A stretch of DNA of 64,000 bases from DASRHY01 sp035650275 (GCA_035650275.1 DASRHY010000129.1:1-64000); one strand, 5' to 3'. Counted from the stretch's first letter, positions 1 to 8,582 are shown. Translations and numbers: made by a program. Notes: a model not told the origin generated them from the sequence alone.

Positions 1-527
1 CGACCAGCAGCCACGGCAGCCGGTGCCACAGCCGCCGCGAGACGGGCTCGGTGCTGGCCGTGCGAGCCTCGTCGGTCGTGTGCAGGAAGCCTCCAAGCCG
101 GGCAATGTCCTCGTCGTGCTCGGCGAGCAGCACCGCCAGTAACCGCTGCGGGGCGATCAGGCCGTGGAACCTTCCGTCGGCCCCCACCACGGCAAGACCG
201 GGCTCACCGTGCTGCACCGCGGTCCACGCTGCCCGTTCCTGATCGGTGCTCGGGGCAACGATCGGTGGATCGGGGTCCATCACGTCGGCCACGTCGGCGG
301 TCGGGTTCGGCGGCCAGCAGCCGCTCGATCGTGACCAACCCGGCCAGCCGGTCCCGCCGGCAGACCGCGACCACCGCCGCGCTGTCGTATGCGTTCCCCG
401 CCAGGCCGGCCAGCACCACGCCGACGGTCTGGCCAGGTGACGCCCTCGGGACGTTGGCCGTCGAGTGCTCCGCAGCGGTCTCCAGCAACTCCGGACCGTC
501 TGCCGCTGTCAGAGCAGGCGTCGTCAT
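1..527 (-). pseudogene. MgtE-type magnesium transporter, N-terminal part, frameshifted and cut by the window edge
   Basis: The ATG at 525-527 overlaps the nitroreductase stop as ATGA, so the two genes look translationally coupled. The first 75 or so residues resemble the CBS region of actinobacterial MgtE proteins (PGQTVGVVLAGLAG, then YDSAAVVAV and GLVTIERLLAAEP). At about 303-305 a run of three C (minus strand) carries one base too many. After it, the homologous reading continues in another frame without a stop to base 1: ADVMDPDPP, HGEPGLAVV, LLAEHDEDIARLGGF, RRLWHRLPWLLV. Those last motifs are typical of the MgtE segment that leads into the first membrane helix. Removing one base restores a continuous protein. 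It is either a genuine frameshift mutation or a sequence error in a C run; the membrane domain lies outside the window. Confidence 0.7.
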
Positions 528-1507
528 GGCTGGACGATCTCCGGCCAGTGCCGCCGAGGTGCGCGCCCGGTCGTCTGGGCCGGGTAGCCGAGCCGTATCA
601 CCATCTGCGGGTGCCCGCTGCGCGCGACGAGCTCGCGGATGTAGCGGCGCGGTTCGGGGTGTTCGAGCGGCTGGGTGGCGAACGACGCCGCGACATCGAG
701 CGAGGACGCGGTCAGCAGCCCGCACTGCAGCGCGAGACCCGCACGCAGCCAGTCGGCGGGACTGTCGGTGCCCGTCGTCAGTACGGCGATCAGGGGCGCC
801 GCCTCGAACGGTACAGCCGGCCGGTCGGCATCCGTCAGACCTGCGGCAAGATCACGGTGCACGGCTGGTGCGGCCTGCGGTCGCGGTCCCAGTGCGCTGC
901 CCGGCACACCGTCGTGAGCGCGCTCGCCCCCGACCCAGCGCGAACGCTCGTCGAGCCGCACCGGATCATGCGACTCCAGCACATCGGCCTCCAGCATGAT
1001 GCCGAGCAACCGATCCCGCGCGTCGGCGTCGAGCCACACCAAGGTCGCGTCCTCCCCGCGTACGGCGTCCGCGATCGCGTCCCGTACGGACTGCGCGGGC
1101 AGCTGGTCGAGCATCGGTCCGCGATACGTGTGCCTGTGACGGACCTCCGGATAGAGCTCGGCGAGCTCGGGCAGGTCACCTCGTTCACCGAGGAACAGCC
1201 GGACCGCGATCTCCGGACGTGCCGGATCCGGGTCGGTGGTGAACGTGGTGTCGTACCGCAGCATCGCGGCCGCCACCCGCACGTTGAAGGCCGCCGCCCC
1301 GAGCCCGATCCGGACCAGCCGTCCGGCCGGGTCCTCGACGGGCAGCGCACGGTCCGGGTCGAGCAGCACGTCGACGACGTGCCCGGCTACCTCGACCCGC
1401 CACGGCTGCGTGTTGTGCATCGACGGCGCGAGACCGGCCGAGCTGACCAGGATCCCGACCTCGTCCCTGCTGAGCCGGTCGCCGCCGCTCCGGTCCCGCG
1501 TTACCAT
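524..1507 (-). CDS. Acg-family nitroreductase-like protein
   Basis: About 327 residues. The segment APSMHNTQPWRVEV near the N-terminus is the signature of the Acg family (Rv2032/Rv3131-like), which is related to FMN nitroreductases and is strongly induced by hypoxia and nitric oxide in mycobacteria. The C-terminal half contains a second nitroreductase-like lobe with a GLALQCGLLTASSLD stretch. The ATG at 1507 is chosen because AGGAAGG lies 8 bases upstream; an in-frame TTG at 1543 lacks a site. The gene ends in an ATGA overlap with the MgtE-like gene. In Acg itself the active site is modified and a sequestering role for FMN has been proposed, so enzyme activity should not be assumed. Confidence 0.85.
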   Translation of the reverse strand: MVTRDRSGGDRLSRDEVGILVSSAGLAPSMHNTQPWRVEVAGHVVDVLLDPDRALPVEDPAGRLVRIGLGAAAFNVRVAAAMLRYDTTFTTDPDPARPEIAVRLFLGERGDLPELAELYPEVRHRHTYRGPMLDQLPAQSVRDAIADAVRGEDATLVWLDADARDRLLGIMLEADVLESHDPVRLDERSRWVGGERAHDGVPGSALGPRPQAAPAVHRDLAAGLTDADRPAVPFEAAPLIAVLTTGTDSPADWLRAGLALQCGLLTASSLDVAASFATQPLEHPEPRRYIRELVARSGHPQMVIRLGYPAQTTGRAPRRHWPEIVQP

Positions 1508-1570
1508 CGGCCCGTCCTTCCTGGTCGACGACCCGTCCAGCAAAGCATCCGGAAGACGGCGTGGTGAGAG

Positions 1571-1583
1571 CCGAAGGTCCCGC
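1571..1583 (-). promoter_or_regulatory. possible DosR-like box upstream of the Acg-like gene
   Basis: On the minus strand the sequence GCGGGACCTTCGG sits 64-76 bases before the nitroreductase start. Its core matches about 10 of 14 positions of the mycobacterial DosR palindrome GGGACTWWAGTCCC; the left half is good and the right half is poor. In GC-rich DNA such partial matches occur by chance, so it gains weight only from the dormancy-type gene it precedes. Confidence 0.25.
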
Positions 1584-1626
1584 TTCGCCAGACCGAACGT
1601 CTGGTCCGGCCGGCACCGGACCGGGA

Positions 1627-2286
1627 TCAGGCGCGCCGGCCGGCCATGACGGCGTTCAGCACGCCATCGTCCTTGCTGATCACGCCGCCGACACCGAGCC
1701 GGTGCGCGTGCGACAAGGCGTCGGGGGTGTCAACGGGCCAGGTGAGTACGACGCTCGCCCGGCGGCGCAGCTCGGCCACCAGGTCGCGGGTCAGCAGCCG
1801 GCGGTGCGCGCAGACGCCGTAGACCGGCCCCCCGTGCAACCTGCCGCGCAGCCGGTACAGCCCGCGGCGGCTGCCCGCAGACAGCACCGTACGCACGTTC
1901 GGCAACCGCCCGAAGGCGTCCAGCATCCACCAGTGCTGGGTGCAGACCGTGAGGGCGGTAGCTGGCGCCACCTCCGCGATCGTGGCGGCGACCCGACCGG
2001 CGAGCCGCGGGTTGACGCCCTTGAGATCGAGCAGCAGCCGCGGGTCGCCCTGAGTCGACTCCAGCAGGTCGCACAGCTCGCCCGGCGCGGCCGCGTCACG
2101 ACGTACCAGCTCACCCGGTTCCCACAGCCACCGTGGACCGAGGGCCTTGTGGTGCCGCACCTCGAGTCTCGCGCGGAAGGAATGGATGTCGGCCTCCACC
2201 AGGTCGACCCCGGAGTCGAGGGCCGTGCGCAGTGCGGCCGGGTCGTTGCCGGCCCGGTGCGCGACAGCCAGCAGTCCCGGGCTCAC
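1627..2286 (-). CDS. glycerophosphodiester phosphodiesterase (GDPD family)
   Basis: 219 residues. It would hydrolyse glycerophosphodiesters to an alcohol and glycerol-3-phosphate. It opens with the GDPD signature AHRAGND, followed by VEADIHSFRARLEVRHHKALG, which supplies the expected metal-binding Glu, Asp and second His. The LLLDLKG and late GVGGVISKDDG segments fit the TIM barrel. No signal peptide is visible, so it is probably cytoplasmic, and it is shorter than UgpQ (about 250 residues). The start is a GTG that overlaps the stop of the upstream membrane-protein gene (GTGA), which suggests coupled translation and a shared role in lipid turnover. Confidence 0.85.
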   Translation of the reverse strand: MSPGLLAVAHRAGNDPAALRTALDSGVDLVEADIHSFRARLEVRHHKALGPRWLWEPGELVRRDAAAPGELCDLLESTQGDPRLLLDLKGVNPRLAGRVAATIAEVAPATALTVCTQHWWMLDAFGRLPNVRTVLSAGSRRGLYRLRGRLHGGPVYGVCAHRRLLTRDLVAELRRRASVVLTWPVDTPDALSHAHRLGVGGVISKDDGVLNAVMAGRRA

Positions 2287-3206
2287 GCTGCTGTACCGGC
2301 CATACCCGGCCGGTCACGCCAGCGCAGGAACAGACTCGATCCCCCGATCAGCAAGGCGGGCACCCAGATCAGCAGCGCGGTCAATGCGACCGCACCGAAG
2401 GCCGCGGTCCAGGAGACGCCGATCGAGGCCAGACCCGCTACCAGAGCGCCCTCTCGGGGACTCGCGCCATGGACACCCGGCAGCACGCCCGCGACCTGGC
2501 TGGCCCCGAACACGGCGAGCAGCTGCAGGGCCGACACCGAGTCGCCGACCGCGTGCAACGCACCGATCAACAGGCACATGATCGTGAACTGGTAGCAGAC
2601 CGAGAGCAGCACGCCGGTCGCGAAGACGCGCGGCGACGGCAACGGCCAGCGCCGCTCGCGGCCGACCCTGCGACCGACCACCACGGCGACCACCAGCACG
2701 CCGACCGCACCGCCGGCGGCGACGAGCAGTACGGCGAACGGGAGCGCGACACCTGATACCGCCACGGCGATGATCATGCCAACAGCACCGACGAAACGGT
2801 CCAGCGCGACCTCGGCGACCGCCGGGGTACGCCGCTGGCCCGCCCCCTCCAGCCGGTGGATCCGCCACAGGTCGGCGCCGGCGTGCCACGGTGACATCAG
2901 GCCGAGGATCTCGCTCTCGGCGTAGGCGCGCAGATGCCAGCGGCGCCGACACCCACTGGCCGACAGCGCGTGCCAGCGCAGCGGGCACAGGACGTACTTG
3001 CCGATCGCGAAGGGCACCAGGCCGAGCGCCGCGGGCAGAATCGATGGATCGGGCACCCGGTCGACGTTCCAGACCGAGATCAGCACGGCTATGACGAGCG
3101 CGGCGACCCGCAGCCGACGGCTCCTGATCACCGCCCGCCCGACCCGCAGCAGACGCCGGGGCACGGACTCTCCAGGCGGCAGGGGGGCGAAATCGGGTGG
3201 GTGCAC
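2283..3206 (-). CDS. lysylphosphatidylglycerol synthase TM-region (UPF0104-type) membrane protein
   Basis: About 307 residues with some seven hydrophobic helices, e.g. VAALVIAVLISVW, VGMIIAVAVSGVALPFAVLL and VALTALLIWVPALLIGG. The pattern ESEILGLMSPWHAGADLWRIHRL, followed later by GVLPGVHGASPREGALVAG, is typical of the UPF0104/MprF-like flippase family, whose members translocate or modify lipids. The GTG at 3206 is chosen because GGAAGGAGT stands 6 bases upstream; the frame stays open further 5' but without a ribosome site. The 3' end overlaps the GDPD gene by 4 bases. Substrate is unknown. Confidence 0.75.
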   Translation of the reverse strand: MHPPDFAPLPPGESVPRRLLRVGRAVIRSRRLRVAALVIAVLISVWNVDRVPDPSILPAALGLVPFAIGKYVLCPLRWHALSASGCRRRWHLRAYAESEILGLMSPWHAGADLWRIHRLEGAGQRRTPAVAEVALDRFVGAVGMIIAVAVSGVALPFAVLLVAAGGAVGVLVVAVVVGRRVGRERRWPLPSPRVFATGVLLSVCYQFTIMCLLIGALHAVGDSVSALQLLAVFGASQVAGVLPGVHGASPREGALVAGLASIGVSWTAAFGAVALTALLIWVPALLIGGSSLFLRWRDRPGMAGTAA

Positions 3207-3499
3207 GGCTACTCCTTCCGGACCGTTGGACACCCGAGCCGAGCTGCTGCACTCCGCCCGACGTGATGTTCCTGTCCGGTACCTCAGAAGGACGACTGTA
3301 GCCGTGCGGATGCGGCGATGCACTCCCCGCGACCGAGTCGGATCGCTGCGTAGGCCGAACGTCCTCTCCGGACGGGTCGTTAGCCGTTCGGCAACGCCCT
3401 CCCGGCCCTGTCGCCACTCCTGCATGATCCCGAGCCTGGAAGGAGGGGCCCGGCGACCACGCCAAGCCGCCGAGTTCTACCTTCGACGGGAGAGCGAAC

Positions 3500-4336
3500 G
3501 TGATGTCAGTGACCGATCTTGACCAGGCCCCGACCGCCCCTTCGGAACGCGGCCGCAGGTCCACGTCGCCTCGGCGGTCGGTGGCCCGCAGGTCACGCGT
3601 CGTCCGGGAGTTCGTCCTGATCGTCACCGCTATCGTGCTCTACTTCCTGGTACGCGGGCTGATCGACAGCCGCATCGCGGTCGCGTTCCGCAACGCTGAG
3701 CACGTCGTGAGGATCGAGCAGTCAGCGGGCTTGTTCGTCGAGCCCGATCTGCAGGACATGGTCGTCCAGCGCGGCTGGCTGGTCGACGCCGCCAACTACG
3801 TGTACATCTACGGCCACTGGCCGGTCGTGGCACTCACGCTCGCCTGGCTCCTGCTGCGGCACCGAGACGCCTACTGCCGGTTCCGTAACGCGATACTCAT
3901 CTCCGGTGCTATCGGACTCCTGATCTTCGCGCTCTTCCCGGTGGCGCCGCCGCGGTTCCTCGACGGCTACGGGTTCGTCGACACGGTGACCGAGCAGACA
4001 ACCGCGTACCGGGTGCTGCAGCCGCCGGCGTTCATCAACCAGTACGCAGCGGTGCCCAGCCTGCACTTCGGCTGGAACCTGCTGATGGGCATCGCCTGGG
4101 CCGGCCTGGCAGGCAGCTGGGTCGGCCGGCTTTTCGGCTGGCTGATGCCACCGGCGATGCTGGCCGCCATCGTGCTGACCGCGAACCACTACGTGTTGGA
4201 CGGTATCGCCGGGGGCCTCATCGCACTGCTGGGCCTCGTCCTCGCCACCCGCATCATGACGACGCAGTCAGACCGTCTCGCCCGGGGGCGAGTCCGGTCA
4301 CCACGCCGGCCGGTCGGGACCGATCAGCGCACGTAG
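3500..4336 (+). CDS. PAP2-superfamily phosphatase, membrane protein
   Basis: About 278 residues. The N-terminal 35 residues are basic and soluble; then come six hydrophobic segments. The PAP2 signature is present as AAVPSLHFGWNLLMG (motif 2) and TANHYVLDGIAGG (motif 3 with the catalytic His-Asp pair); the first motif KxxxxxxRP is not obvious. This arrangement is the inositol-phosphorylceramide-synthase-like (AUR1-type) branch common in actinobacteria. GGGAG lies 7 bases before the GTG at 3500 and 10 before an ATG at 3503. The last 13 bases overlap the convergent CBS-BON gene. Confidence 0.8.
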   Translation: MMSVTDLDQAPTAPSERGRRSTSPRRSVARRSRVVREFVLIVTAIVLYFLVRGLIDSRIAVAFRNAEHVVRIEQSAGLFVEPDLQDMVVQRGWLVDAANYVYIYGHWPVVALTLAWLLLRHRDAYCRFRNAILISGAIGLLIFALFPVAPPRFLDGYGFVDTVTEQTTAYRVLQPPAFINQYAAVPSLHFGWNLLMGIAWAGLAGSWVGRLFGWLMPPAMLAAIVLTANHYVLDGIAGGLIALLGLVLATRIMTTQSDRLARGRVRSPRRPVGTDQRT

Positions 4337-4905
4337 ACCGCGACGACACCGGGAATCGTGCCAGCGAGGATCTCGGCGACTCGGCGCTGCCGGTCGTCGT
4401 ACGGACCGGTGATCGTGACGATGCCGTCGCTCACCTGGGCGCTCCACTCGGACGACTCACCGAGCAGCAACGTCTGCACCTCCCGGCGAATCCGCTGGTC
4501 GCTGGTCGCGAGCGCGTGGATCAGATCGCGCCGGCTGATGACGCCGACGACCCGTCCGTGCAGCAGTACCGGCAGGCTCTTCAGCGCGGTCGACGTCAGC
4601 AGTTCGACAGCCTCCTCGACGTCGGCGTCCGCCGTCACGCTGACCACTTGGTGGGTCATCGACTCTCCGATGCGCCGCGGCGGCGTCACCGTCGTCACCC
4701 GAACGGGTGTCTGGGCGGTCGCGGTCAGGGGTGCCGCGTCCCGGAGCAGGTCGGCCTCGCTGACGATGCCGACCAGATCGCCCGCCCGGTCGACCACCGG
4801 CATCGTGGTGATCTCGTGCTCGTCGAGCAGGACCAGCGCGTCCTTGATCGGTGTATCGGCCGTCACTGTCACGGCCGGAGAGCTCATCACGTCTCTGATC
4901 AACAT
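4324..4905 (-). CDS. CBS-CBS-BON domain protein
   Basis: About 193 residues. Residues 1-60 form one CBS unit (LIRDVMSSPAVTV, TTMPVVDRAGDLVGIVSEADLL), residues 75-135 a second (SMTHQVVSV, SLPVLLHGRVVGVISRRDLIHAL), and the C-terminus is a BON domain (VSDGIVTITGPYDDRQRRV, then VPGVVAVYV). CBS pairs bind adenine nucleotides; BON domains contact membranes or surfaces. The ATG at 4905 is preferred because GAGAGG stands 7 bases upstream, while an upstream ATG at 4920 abuts its own GGAGG. Proteins of this build are common among hypoxia/dormancy genes of actinobacteria. The gene is convergent with the PAP2 gene. Confidence 0.85.
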   Translation of the reverse strand: MLIRDVMSSPAVTVTADTPIKDALVLLDEHEITTMPVVDRAGDLVGIVSEADLLRDAAPLTATAQTPVRVTTVTPPRRIGESMTHQVVSVTADADVEEAVELLTSTALKSLPVLLHGRVVGVISRRDLIHALATSDQRIRREVQTLLLGESSEWSAQVSDGIVTITGPYDDRQRRVAEILAGTIPGVVAVYVR

Positions 4906-4987
4906 CTCGGGGCCTCTCATCCTCCGTGCCGGCTACTCGGTCCAACCGGTCACCTCGACTCTCGTGCCGGCGCCTCGCCGGCGGCAG

Positions 4988-5026
4988 AGGCCTTTGCTCC
5001 CCGTCCTCGGGAACAAGGGCCTTTCG
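4988..5026 (-). promoter_or_regulatory. two adjacent DosR-like partial palindromes upstream of the CBS-BON gene
   Basis: Two degenerate elements sit 80-120 bases before the CBS-BON start: AGGCCTTTGCTCCC at 4988-5001 and GGGAACAAGGGCCT at 5009-5022, read on the plus strand. They match about 10 and 9 of 14 positions of the DosR core. Tandem boxes at this distance are usual for DosR promoters. The match is weak and the interpretation is inference. Confidence 0.25.
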
Positions 5027-5151
5027 CGTCGCAGATCCAGCCTTCAGTCAACATCGCGGCCACCCCGACAGAGCTGGCAGTGCGCGGAGTTAGCAACCGG
5101 GAAACATGATGGTGACCCTGGCGGCAACATCGCACCGTTAGCGTCGTCGGC

Positions 5152-5394
5152 ATGGACGTCGATATCGAAGTAGACAGACAGCCCGACGTGGCACTGGACC
5201 CTGACGAGCACCGGGCGCTGGAGTCGGCTGGGCTGCTCGAGCAGTTCCAGTCGCTGGCGTCGGAGTACCGCTACGAGCACCTGGAGTGGATCGCGAAGGC
5301 GGTCCGGCCGGAGGCACGCCGGTACCGGATCACCGAGATGTGCGAGATGCTCTCGCCCGAGGACCGGATCCAGCGCCCGTCGAGCGCGGCGTGA
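5152..5394 (+). CDS. small protein resembling the YdeI/OmpD-associated C-terminal helix motif
   Basis: 80 residues with no membrane segment. The stretch YRYEHLEWIAKAVRPEARRYRI matches the recurring helix near the end of YdeI/OmpD-associated (bacteriocin-protection type) proteins, where an EW-I-x-A-x-RPETR pattern is common. Only this segment is recognisable; the first 35 residues are acidic and not familiar. It may be a free-standing domain. It stands alone between the CBS-BON and GNAT genes. Confidence 0.6.
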   Translation: MDVDIEVDRQPDVALDPDEHRALESAGLLEQFQSLASEYRYEHLEWIAKAVRPEARRYRITEMCEMLSPEDRIQRPSSAA

Positions 5395-5442
5395 CGGCCG
5401 CCTGACAGGAATCCGGGTGGCGCGAGGCGGGCGCGACCGGCG

Positions 5443-5943
5443 ATGCTGGCGGGTGTGCTGATCCGCGACGCGAAACCGGACGACTGGCCGGCGATCTGGC
5501 CGTTCCTGCACGAGATCGTGGCCGCGGGCGAGACGTACTCGTACGACCGCGACCTGACCGAGGAACGCGCCCGCGACCTCTGGATGCTGGAGCCGCCGAG
5601 CCGGACCGTGGTCGCGGTGGACGACGACGGCACCGTGATCGGTACCGCGAAGATGAACCCGAACCAGGGCGGCGGCGGATCGCACGTGGCCAGCGCCAGC
5701 TTCATGGTCGACCCGCGCGGCTTCGGCCGCGGAGTGGGCCGGGCGCTCGGCGAGCACGCGCTCGAGTGGGCCCGCGCGCAGGGCTACCGGGCGATGCAGT
5801 TCAACGCCGTCGTGGAGGCCAACACCCGGGCGGTCGAACTGTGGAAGTCGCTCGGATTCGAGATCCTCGCCACCATCCCCGAGGGCTTCCACCACCCGAC
5901 GCAGGGATATGTCGGCCTGCACATCATGTACCGCCCGCTCTGA
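5443..5943 (+). CDS. GNAT-family N-acetyltransferase
   Basis: 166 residues forming one GNAT fold. LIRDAKPDDWPAIWPFLHEI is the usual N-terminal strand and helix, and VDPRGFGRGVGRALGEHALE contains the acetyl-CoA pyrophosphate loop (R-G-x-G-x-G/A). NAVVEANTRAVELWKSLGFE is the standard motif B region. The acceptor is unknown; close relatives are annotated as phosphinothricin or general amine acetyltransferases. The ATG at 5443 lacks a clear Shine-Dalgarno sequence, and a GTG at 5455 is an alternative start. Confidence 0.85.
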   Translation: MLAGVLIRDAKPDDWPAIWPFLHEIVAAGETYSYDRDLTEERARDLWMLEPPSRTVVAVDDDGTVIGTAKMNPNQGGGGSHVASASFMVDPRGFGRGVGRALGEHALEWARAQGYRAMQFNAVVEANTRAVELWKSLGFEILATIPEGFHHPTQGYVGLHIMYRPL

Positions 5944-6014
5944 CCCAGAGGACCAGCGCGGTGACGGCGACGTCGATGCCGCGCAGCGGCTGAGACATCA
6001 GGCCGGGCGGCACG

Positions 6015-6662
6015 TCATCGCTTCCGGATCAGGGTGAGGCCGTCGCCGATCGGCAGCAGCACCACGTCCACCCGGTCGTCGCCCGCCACGTGGTCGTTGA
6101 ACTCCTTGACCGCGGGCTCGCGCTCGTGCTCGCCGACCACCCGGCCGTCGGCCAGCGTGTTGTCGGCCAGCAGTATGCCGTTCGGGCGCAGCCGCGCCAG
6201 CAGCTGCTCGTAGTAGTCGACGTACCCGGACTTGTCCGCGTCCACGAACGCCAGGTCGATCGTCTCGCCCTCGGGCAGCGCCCGGACCGACTCGTGCGCG
6301 TCGCCGATCCGGAGGTCGATCTTCTCCCCGACGCCGGCCTCTGCCCAGTACTTGCGGGCGATCGTGGTCCACTCCTCGCTGGAGTCCAGGCAGACCAACC
6401 GGCCGTCGTCAGGCAGGCCACGGGCGATCGCGAGCGCGGAGAACCCGGTGAAGGTGCCGATCTCGACGGCGGACCGCGCTCCGCTGATCCGGGTCAGGAT
6501 GGTCAGCAGCGCGGACTGCGATGGCGACGTCAGCATCTCCGACACCCCGCCGAGCCGCTCGGTCTCGGCTCGCAACCGCTCCGCGACGTCGTCGAGCCGG
6601 TTGCTGTGCTCGACCATGTACGTATGCAGCTCAGGACCGATCGCTGCGATCTGCTCCCCCAC
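6015..6662 (-). CDS. class I SAM-dependent O-methyltransferase (CCoAOMT-like)
   Basis: About 215 residues. SAVEIGTFTGFSALAIARGL is the SAM-binding motif I, DGRLVCLDSSEEW follows, and LAFVDADKSGYVDYYEQLL is the family motif with the metal-binding Asp. LLADNTLADGRVV supplies the Asp-Asn pair seen in cation-dependent catechol/caffeoyl-CoA O-methyltransferases. The GTG at 6662 has AAGGAG 8 bases upstream; the frame is open further 5' but without a ribosome site. The same type of gene occurs widely in actinobacteria and its substrate is not known. It is divergent from adoK. Confidence 0.85.
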   Translation of the reverse strand: MGEQIAAIGPELHTYMVEHSNRLDDVAERLRAETERLGGVSEMLTSPSQSALLTILTRISGARSAVEIGTFTGFSALAIARGLPDDGRLVCLDSSEEWTTIARKYWAEAGVGEKIDLRIGDAHESVRALPEGETIDLAFVDADKSGYVDYYEQLLARLRPNGILLADNTLADGRVVGEHEREPAVKEFNDHVAGDDRVDVVLLPIGDGLTLIRKR

Positions 6663-6805
6663 CGTCGTGCTCCTTCGTTCGTCGAATGACGGGTCGGGTT
6701 CAGTTCTACACGGCAACAGCGGTCACCATGGGTGGCACCTGTAGTCTCGGGCGCTGTCCGCGCTAACAAGAAGGCGTCAAAAAGGCGCCAGCGAGGAGAA
6801 CCCAC

Positions 6806-7786
6806 GTGAAGATCGCTGTCGCAGGGTCGATCGCGACCGACATCCTGATGACGTTCCCGGGACGCTTCAAGGAGCAGTTCCTCGAAGACCAGATGCACAA
6901 GGTATCGCTGTCCTTCCTGGTCGACGAGCTGGTCGTGCACCGCGGCGGGGTGGCGGCGAACATCTGCTACGGCATGTCCCAGCTGGGCCGTGCGTCGGTG
7001 CTGGTCGGCTCGGTCGGCCAGGACTTCGGCGAGTACCGCGCGGCACTGGACGAGGCAGGGGTCGACACCTCGCACGTCCGGGTGTGCGACGACCTGCACA
7101 CCGCGCGCTTCACCTGTACGACGGACCTGGACGCGAACCAGATCGCCTCGTTCTACAGCGGCGCGATGTCGCGGGCGCGGGAGATCGACCTGGCCGCGAT
7201 CCACGAGGCCGTCGGCGGGATCGACCTGGTGCTGATCGGCCCGGACGACCCGGACGGCATGCTCCGGCACACCGACACGGCGCGCGAGCGCGGCATCCCG
7301 TTCGCGGCGGACCCGTCGCAGCAGCTGGCCCGGATGGACGGTGGGCAGATCCGCCGGCTGGTCGACGGCGCGGCGTATCTGCTGAGCAACGAGTACGAGT
7401 CCGGCCTGCTCGGCCAGAAGACCGGCTGGGGTCCGGCCGAGGTGCTCGACCGGGTCGACGTCCGGGTCACGACACACGGCGCGGACGGTGTGGTCATCGA
7501 GACCAGCCAGGACGGGGTGATCGCCAAGGTGCCGTCGGTGCCGACGCAGCGGATCGCGGACCCGACCGGTGTCGGCGACGCGTTCCGCTCCGGGTACCTG
7601 ACCGGCCGGGCCGCCGGCCTCGACCACGAGCTGTCCGCCCAGATCGGCTGCACACTGGCGACCACCGTGCTGGAGACGGTCGGCACGCAGGAGTACGTCC
7701 TCGACCGCGGCGCCTTCCTGTCCAGGCTCGGCTCCGTGTACGGCGACACCGCGGCAGCCGCGGCCCGCGAGGGCCTGGGTATCTAG
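6806..7786 (+). CDS. adoK: adenosine kinase, PfkB family (Rv2202c/AdoK type)
   Basis: 326 residues. It phosphorylates adenosine to AMP in purine salvage. The sequence follows the mycobacterial enzyme closely: IAVAGSIATDILMTFPGRF at the start, HKVSLSFLVDELVVHRGG, HTARFTCTTD, and FAADPSQQLAR. DPTGVGDAFRSGYLTGR is the PfkB signature 2 with the catalytic Asp. This bacterial adenosine kinase is closer to ribokinases than to eukaryotic adenosine kinases. GTG start with GAGGAG 8 bases upstream. The stop overlaps the convergent DinB-like gene by 4 bases. Confidence 0.9.
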   Translation: MKIAVAGSIATDILMTFPGRFKEQFLEDQMHKVSLSFLVDELVVHRGGVAANICYGMSQLGRASVLVGSVGQDFGEYRAALDEAGVDTSHVRVCDDLHTARFTCTTDLDANQIASFYSGAMSRAREIDLAAIHEAVGGIDLVLIGPDDPDGMLRHTDTARERGIPFAADPSQQLARMDGGQIRRLVDGAAYLLSNEYESGLLGQKTGWGPAEVLDRVDVRVTTHGADGVVIETSQDGVIAKVPSVPTQRIADPTGVGDAFRSGYLTGRAAGLDHELSAQIGCTLATTVLETVGTQEYVLDRGAFLSRLGSVYGDTAAAAAREGLGI

Positions 7787-8304
7787 GAGTCCTCTCCGAT
7801 CCGGCCGTCGGCCAGCTCACGCACGATGTCGAGGTGGCCGGCATGCCGGGCGTACTCCTGCAGGACGTGCCCGAGGATCCAGGACAGCGCCGGGCCGGCC
7901 GGGTCCCGGTCGCCGGTGAACCGGCCGCCGATCGCGGCCCGGTCGGTGAGCGCCGCGGCCGCGACGATCTCCCGGGTACGACGCCCGCCCGCGCGCAGCT
8001 GGTCCGACAGCCCGGCGACGGTCTCGTCCGGCCCGACCTGCCAGCGGTCGTCCGGGCCGTGGTCACCCCACGGCGTGTCCACCTGCTCGGCGGTGAAGCC
8101 CCAGCGCAGCCAGCGGCGCTCCATGTAGACCAGGTGTTTCAGCAGTTCGATCGGCGTCCAGCCCGAGGGCAGCAGGCTGGTCCGCAGCTCGGTCTCGCTC
8201 AGTCCGTCGAGCTTGGCCAGCACCACATCGCGGTAGAAGTCCAGCAGGCCGAGGAACACCTCGGCCGGCTCGTCGATCTCCCACCCGGGCCGCTGTGCAC
8301 TCAT
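7783..8304 (-). CDS. DinB/DUF664 family protein
   Basis: 173 residues predicted to form a four-helix bundle of the DinB/YfiT superfamily. LPSGWTPIELLKHLVYMERRW carries the first metal-ligand His, and ILGHVLQEYARHAGHLDIVRE the second His pair, the usual three-His arrangement. Family members include mycothiol-, bacillithiol- or glutathione-dependent transferases; in actinobacteria mycothiol is the likely partner, but the substrate cannot be deduced. The gene is convergent with adoK, overlapping it by 4 bases. Confidence 0.8.
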   Translation of the reverse strand: MSAQRPGWEIDEPAEVFLGLLDFYRDVVLAKLDGLSETELRTSLLPSGWTPIELLKHLVYMERRWLRWGFTAEQVDTPWGDHGPDDRWQVGPDETVAGLSDQLRAGGRRTREIVAAAALTDRAAIGGRFTGDRDPAGPALSWILGHVLQEYARHAGHLDIVRELADGRIGEDS

Positions 8305-8456
8305 GGCCAGTCACGCTACAGCCGCGCCTCGATGCTGTATTTCCACCGTTTCCGGTTGCCGGAACGGTGAAGGATCACGGCGACAATTGACGGCTGAGGA
8401 CGCGCCGAGATGGGTATGGCTGGAGGACGACGGGATCCCTGTTCTCAATCCTGGCA

Positions 8457-8582
8457 ATGTCGCTACAGCCTGTTTTCCCCGTTGACACTGCGTGCTCGTC
8501 CGGTGGACTGTTCCGGGTCGGACTCGCAGAGCTGGACGAGGCGAACGAGCTACCGGACACGGGTAAGGGCGATGACAACTAG
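8457..8582 (+). CDS. possible 41-residue small protein
   Basis: An ATG-to-TAG frame whose end reads LFRVGLAELDEANELPDTG followed by KGDDN. The acidic, helix-prone tail looks more protein-like than random GC-rich translation. No clear ribosome-binding site precedes it and I recognise no family. It could equally be the surviving C-terminus of a lost gene. The rest of 8305-8618 holds nothing else I can support; the plus frame ending at 8485 (WVWLEDDGIPVLNPGN) is another candidate fragment. Confidence 0.25.
   Translation: MSLQPVFPVDTACSSGGLFRVGLAELDEANELPDTGKGDDN

Noticed and set aside
3341..3400. A palindromic GTCCTCTCCGGAC read as a regulator site
   Set aside because: The half-site order is the reverse of a DosR box and it fits no other consensus I know; no further copy was seen.
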